Position numbers and translations under genes: made by a program
Assembly: GCA_039931775.1 (NCBI GenBank)
Contig: JBDTRG010000129.1
Location: 1 to 64,000, forward strand
Direction: 5' to 3'
From: CAIWHR01 sp039931775
GTDB taxonomy: Bacteria > Pseudomonadota > Gammaproteobacteria > Burkholderiales > Casimicrobiaceae
Length of the DNA stretch: 64,000 nucleotides
Shown: piece by piece, positions 61,603-64,000 of the stretch
How positions within the stretch are numbered: position 1 is the stretch's first letter
Layout: each line of letters starts with the position of its first letter
The notes under the pieces: model-generated
Seen by the model: only the letters and a program-made list of their open reading frames with translations
Databases searched by the model: none
Told to the model about the DNA's origin: nothing

Positions 61603-62829
61603 ATGCGGATCTTCGGGGTCGAAGAGCATCAGCTGAAGCGGCATCGCGAGGACACCGAGCGCATTCGATCGCCGGCCGAGACGGTGGCCACCTATCGACC
61701 TGTGATGGAGGCGGTAGGCATCACCCGTCTGGCCAACGTCACCGGCCTCGATTGCGTCGGTATCCCGGTATACATGGCGGTCCGGCCCAACGCCCGCTCG
61801 CTGGCGGTGTCACAGGGCAAAGGCATCGATTGCGACGCGGCGCGCGCCTCGGCGATGATGGAGTCGATCGAGCTGTGGCACGCCGAGCGGATCGTTCGAC
61901 CGCTCCGCCACGATTCGTATCGAGCGCTGGCGCGGGAGGGCGCGGTCGTCGACGTGGATCACGTGATGCTCCGCCCGCGCGCGGTGCTGCGCAAGGACGT
62001 CGCCTACGAGTGGATCGCCGGCGAGGATTTGCTGAGCGGCGCCGCGACCTGGGTACCGTTCGAGGCCGTCACCATGAACACTGTGCTCTCCAGCGATCGC
62101 ACCCGGACGTTCGCGTCGGGCACGAACGGTCTCGCCTCGGGCAATCACATTCTGGAGGCGATCGTCCATGCGATCCTGGAGGTCATCGAGCGCGATGCTG
62201 TGACTTTGTTCCATTGCTCGTCCGATGCGAGGCGCGCCAATCGGCGAATCGATCCGAAGACCATCGACGACGACGTTTGTTGCGAGCTGATCGACAAGCT
62301 GGCGCGCGCGGACCTCGACGTCGCGCTGTGGGACGTAACGTCGGACCTGGGCGTGCCCGTTTACATGGCGGCCATTGTAGGTCGCGACGGCGATCGGCGA
62401 TGGCGCTCGCTCGGGCTGCTTCACGGGTCGGGGGCTCATCTGTCATCGCGTATCGCGCTGTCGCGGGCCATCACCGAAGCGGCGCAGGCGCGCCTGACCG
62501 TAATCGCCGGCAGTCGCGACGACAACCCACCGCAGCGCTATGTGCATGCCAACGAAGAAGCCAACGTGGCGTTGCGCCGGGCGCTGTACTTCAACGCGTC
62601 GGCGACCGCGCGCTTCGATAGCCGGTCGCTCGGCACAACGAGCTTCGAGGGCGACGTGAAGGTGCTTCTTGATCGCCTGATCGCCTGGGGAATCGCGCAG
62701 GTCGTAGCCATCCCGCTGACTCGCGCCGAGTATGGCCTTCCTGTGGTGAAGATCATGGCCGCGGGCCTGGAGTCCTACGTGTTTGCGCCGGGTTTTCGAC
62801 CCGGCGTCCGGGCGCGGGCGGTGGCATGA
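61603..62829 (+). CDS. YcaO-family ATP-dependent peptide-modifying enzyme
   Basis: 408 residues from ATG 61603 (GTG 61600 also in frame). The YcaO core is clear: SQGKGIDCDAARASAMMESI, with ATP/Mg-binding Glu in MMESIELWHAE (E87, E90), then LASGNHILEAIVHAILEVIERDA (E193, E196, R197). No C-terminal Pro-rich PxPxP tail is present, unlike azoline-forming cyclodehydratases. YcaO enzymes phosphorylate backbone amides to make azolines, thioamides or amidines. Its stop overlaps the TfuA-like start by 4 bp, and YcaO-TfuA pairs catalyse thioamide formation in known cases (thioviridamide-type and methyl-coenzyme M reductase). The chemistry here is inferred from the pairing. Confidence 0.9.
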   Translation: MRIFGVEEHQLKRHREDTERIRSPAETVATYRPVMEAVGITRLANVTGLDCVGIPVYMAVRPNARSLAVSQGKGIDCDAARASAMMESIELWHAERIVRPLRHDSYRALAREGAVVDVDHVMLRPRAVLRKDVAYEWIAGEDLLSGAATWVPFEAVTMNTVLSSDRTRTFASGTNGLASGNHILEAIVHAILEVIERDAVTLFHCSSDARRANRRIDPKTIDDDVCCELIDKLARADLDVALWDVTSDLGVPVYMAAIVGRDGDRRWRSLGLLHGSGAHLSSRIALSRAITEAAQARLTVIAGSRDDNPPQRYVHANEEANVALRRALYFNASATARFDSRSLGTTSFEGDVKVLLDRLIAWGIAQVVAIPLTRAEYGLPVVKIMAAGLESYVFAPGFRPGVRARAVA

Positions 62830-64000
62830 AGCCGATCGTCTTTCTCGGACCGAGCCTGCTCCACGCCGACGCGGCTGCGATCCTCGACTCAGAGATTCGA
62901 GCGCCGGCGGCGGCCGGCGACGTGCTGGCTGCCGCGCTGAGGCGGCCGCCCGCGATTGTGCTCGTCGACGGGTTCTTCGAGCGCGTACCCGCGGTTTGGC
63001 ACAAGGAGATCCTGTTCGCGATCGAGAGCGGTGTGCCGGTGTACGGCGCGTCGAGCATGGGGGCGCTCCGGGCTGTCGAGCTGCACAGCTTCGGGATGAT
63101 CGGCGTCGGATGGGTATTCGAGCGATACCGGTCCGGCGACATCGAGGATGACGACGAAGTCGCAGTGGTCCATGCACCAGCGGAGCTGGGCTACCGGGCG
63201 ATCTCCGACGCCATGGTGAACATACGCGATGGGCTGGCCGCGGCGGTCGGCGAGGGCGTAATCGATCGGATCGAGCACGACGTGCTGGTTGCGACCGCCA
63301 AACATCTGTTCTATCCCGAGCGGGTCTGGCCCCGGGTAGCGTCCGAATCCGGACTTGATGACGCGCGCATGAAGCAACTCCTGGCGTGGATCGAGCGTGT
63401 CCGTCCCAACATCAAGCGGGACGATGCCATCGCGGTTCTCGAGCGGGTACGCGACGATCTTCACGCCGGTGTAGTACCGAAGTCGCCTTCGTTCGAGCTG
63501 GAGCGCTCCATATTCTGGGAGCAGCTTGTTCAGACCATGGCGGGCGACGAATCCGTGGTCCCATCGGATACCGTTACGGCGTGGGCCAAGCTCCGTGGTC
63601 CGCCGGAAGTGGCCCGGGCCGCGATATTGCGGCACGTCGTGCGGACCGACGCGAGAAGGCGGGGACTATCCCCCGACGTGCAAGCGCTGCAGTCCGCGTT
63701 CGACGAGTTTTGCCGGCACAGAGGCCTTATGGAGCCTCAACGGCTCGCCGAATGGTTGCGCGCGGCCGAACTCGATATGGAGACGTTGATCCGGCTGGTG
63801 GGTGAGGGCGTACTGATCGATGGGCTGGTGTCGCTGGAGTCGCGCGGCGTGGATGTGGCGTTCGTTGACGAGCTCAAGCTGGCTGGGCAGTGGGCCGAAC
63901 TGACGCAACAAGCGATGGCGCAGGGGCGCGCCGCATCGGACATCGGTGTGCCGTCCCCGACGCCGGCCGACGCAGGCGTCGATACAACCGCGCTGCTCGC
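62826..64000 (+). CDS. TfuA-like protein (partial, runs off the right edge)
   Basis: At least 391 codons open to the end of the window; no stop is reached. The TfuA core has VFLGPSLLHADAAAILDSEI, AIVLVDGFFERVPAVWHKEI and VYGASSMGALRAVELHSFGM (about 72-91), the family hallmark. A long helical region follows (AWIERVRPNIKRDDAIAVLE). TfuA partners deliver sulfur or help YcaO in thioamidation; TfuA was first named from the trifolitoxin locus. The ATGA overlap with ycaO makes one unit. A precursor peptide or further biosynthetic genes are expected to the right of position 64000. Confidence 0.88.
   Translation, partial: MKPIVFLGPSLLHADAAAILDSEIRAPAAAGDVLAAALRRPPAIVLVDGFFERVPAVWHKEILFAIESGVPVYGASSMGALRAVELHSFGMIGVGWVFERYRSGDIEDDDEVAVVHAPAELGYRAISDAMVNIRDGLAAAVGEGVIDRIEHDVLVATAKHLFYPERVWPRVASESGLDDARMKQLLAWIERVRPNIKRDDAIAVLERVRDDLHAGVVPKSPSFELERSIFWEQLVQTMAGDESVVPSDTVTAWAKLRGPPEVARAAILRHVVRTDARRRGLSPDVQALQSAFDEFCRHRGLMEPQRLAEWLRAAELDMETLIRLVGEGVLIDGLVSLESRGVDVAFVDELKLAGQWAELTQQAMAQGRAASDIGVPSPTPADAGVDTTALL

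Overview
GC-rich, densely packed DNA. The gene content is that of a free-living, aromatic-degrading proteobacterium, most likely a betaproteobacterium (Burkholderiales-like). Pointers are a phenylacetate ligase/thioesterase pair, a homogentisate-type ring-cleavage cluster, an NAD(P)-linked 2-oxoacid:acceptor oxidoreductase, the molybdopterin and De Ley-Doudoroff sugar-acid genes, and 70-bp palindromic repeats of a kind common in this group. Taxonomy is inferred from gene content only. I saw no rRNA, tRNA, CRISPR array or intact insertion sequence.

Layout. 1-1841: end of a phenylacetate (paa) operon. 1948-5682: a secreted DUF1800/DUF1501 pair; the DUF1800 protein carries dockerin-like repeats. 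5710-8821 (minus): PhoD-type phosphatase and M32 carboxypeptidase. 9063-15631 (minus): three signalling or conflict-type genes, SIR2-like+TIR, STAND NTPase+TPR, and TPR+SLOG-like+nucleotide cyclase; the first two overlap by 4 bp. 15895-21841: MBL-fold hydrolase, FAD hydroxylase, DUF2783 protein, homogentisate-dioxygenase-like protein, lipoprotein and MFS carrier, an aromatic degradation cluster. 21799-23980 (minus): an unknown anchored protein and a selD that has lost its central ATP-binding part. 24254-29180: three-subunit 2-oxoacid oxidoreductase. 29239-37817: AsmA, then a Cus-type copper/silver efflux system with a CusF domain fused to CusB. 37845-46541: housekeeping and accessory genes (YedK-type peptidase, mobB, moaD, moaE, dgoK/dgoA/kdgK, cupin dioxygenase, crcB, quinone oxidoreductase). 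46549-48078 (minus): nnrD/nnrE.

The right-hand 16 kb is the most unusual part. On the plus strand are a CHASE2 nucleotide cyclase, the remnant of a cyclic-nucleotide-binding gene, and a type II NADH dehydrogenase fused to a cyclic-nucleotide-binding domain. Facing these is a five-gene minus-strand operon: a cyclic-nucleotide-binding protein, TolC, HlyD, and the two NHLM/NHLP-type bacteriocin ABC exporters, one with a C39 leader peptidase. Diverging from that operon, after a decayed stretch holding an amidohydrolase tail, are a YcaO enzyme and a TfuA-like partner that runs off the window. My reading is a RiPP export and modification locus placed beside cyclic-nucleotide signalling and respiration. 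No precursor peptide could be recognised inside the window; it may lie beyond position 64000.

Two systems therefore merit follow-up: the SIR2-TIR/STAND/SLOG-cyclase gene set, and the cyclase/NDH-2-CNB/NHLM exporter/YcaO-TfuA region.
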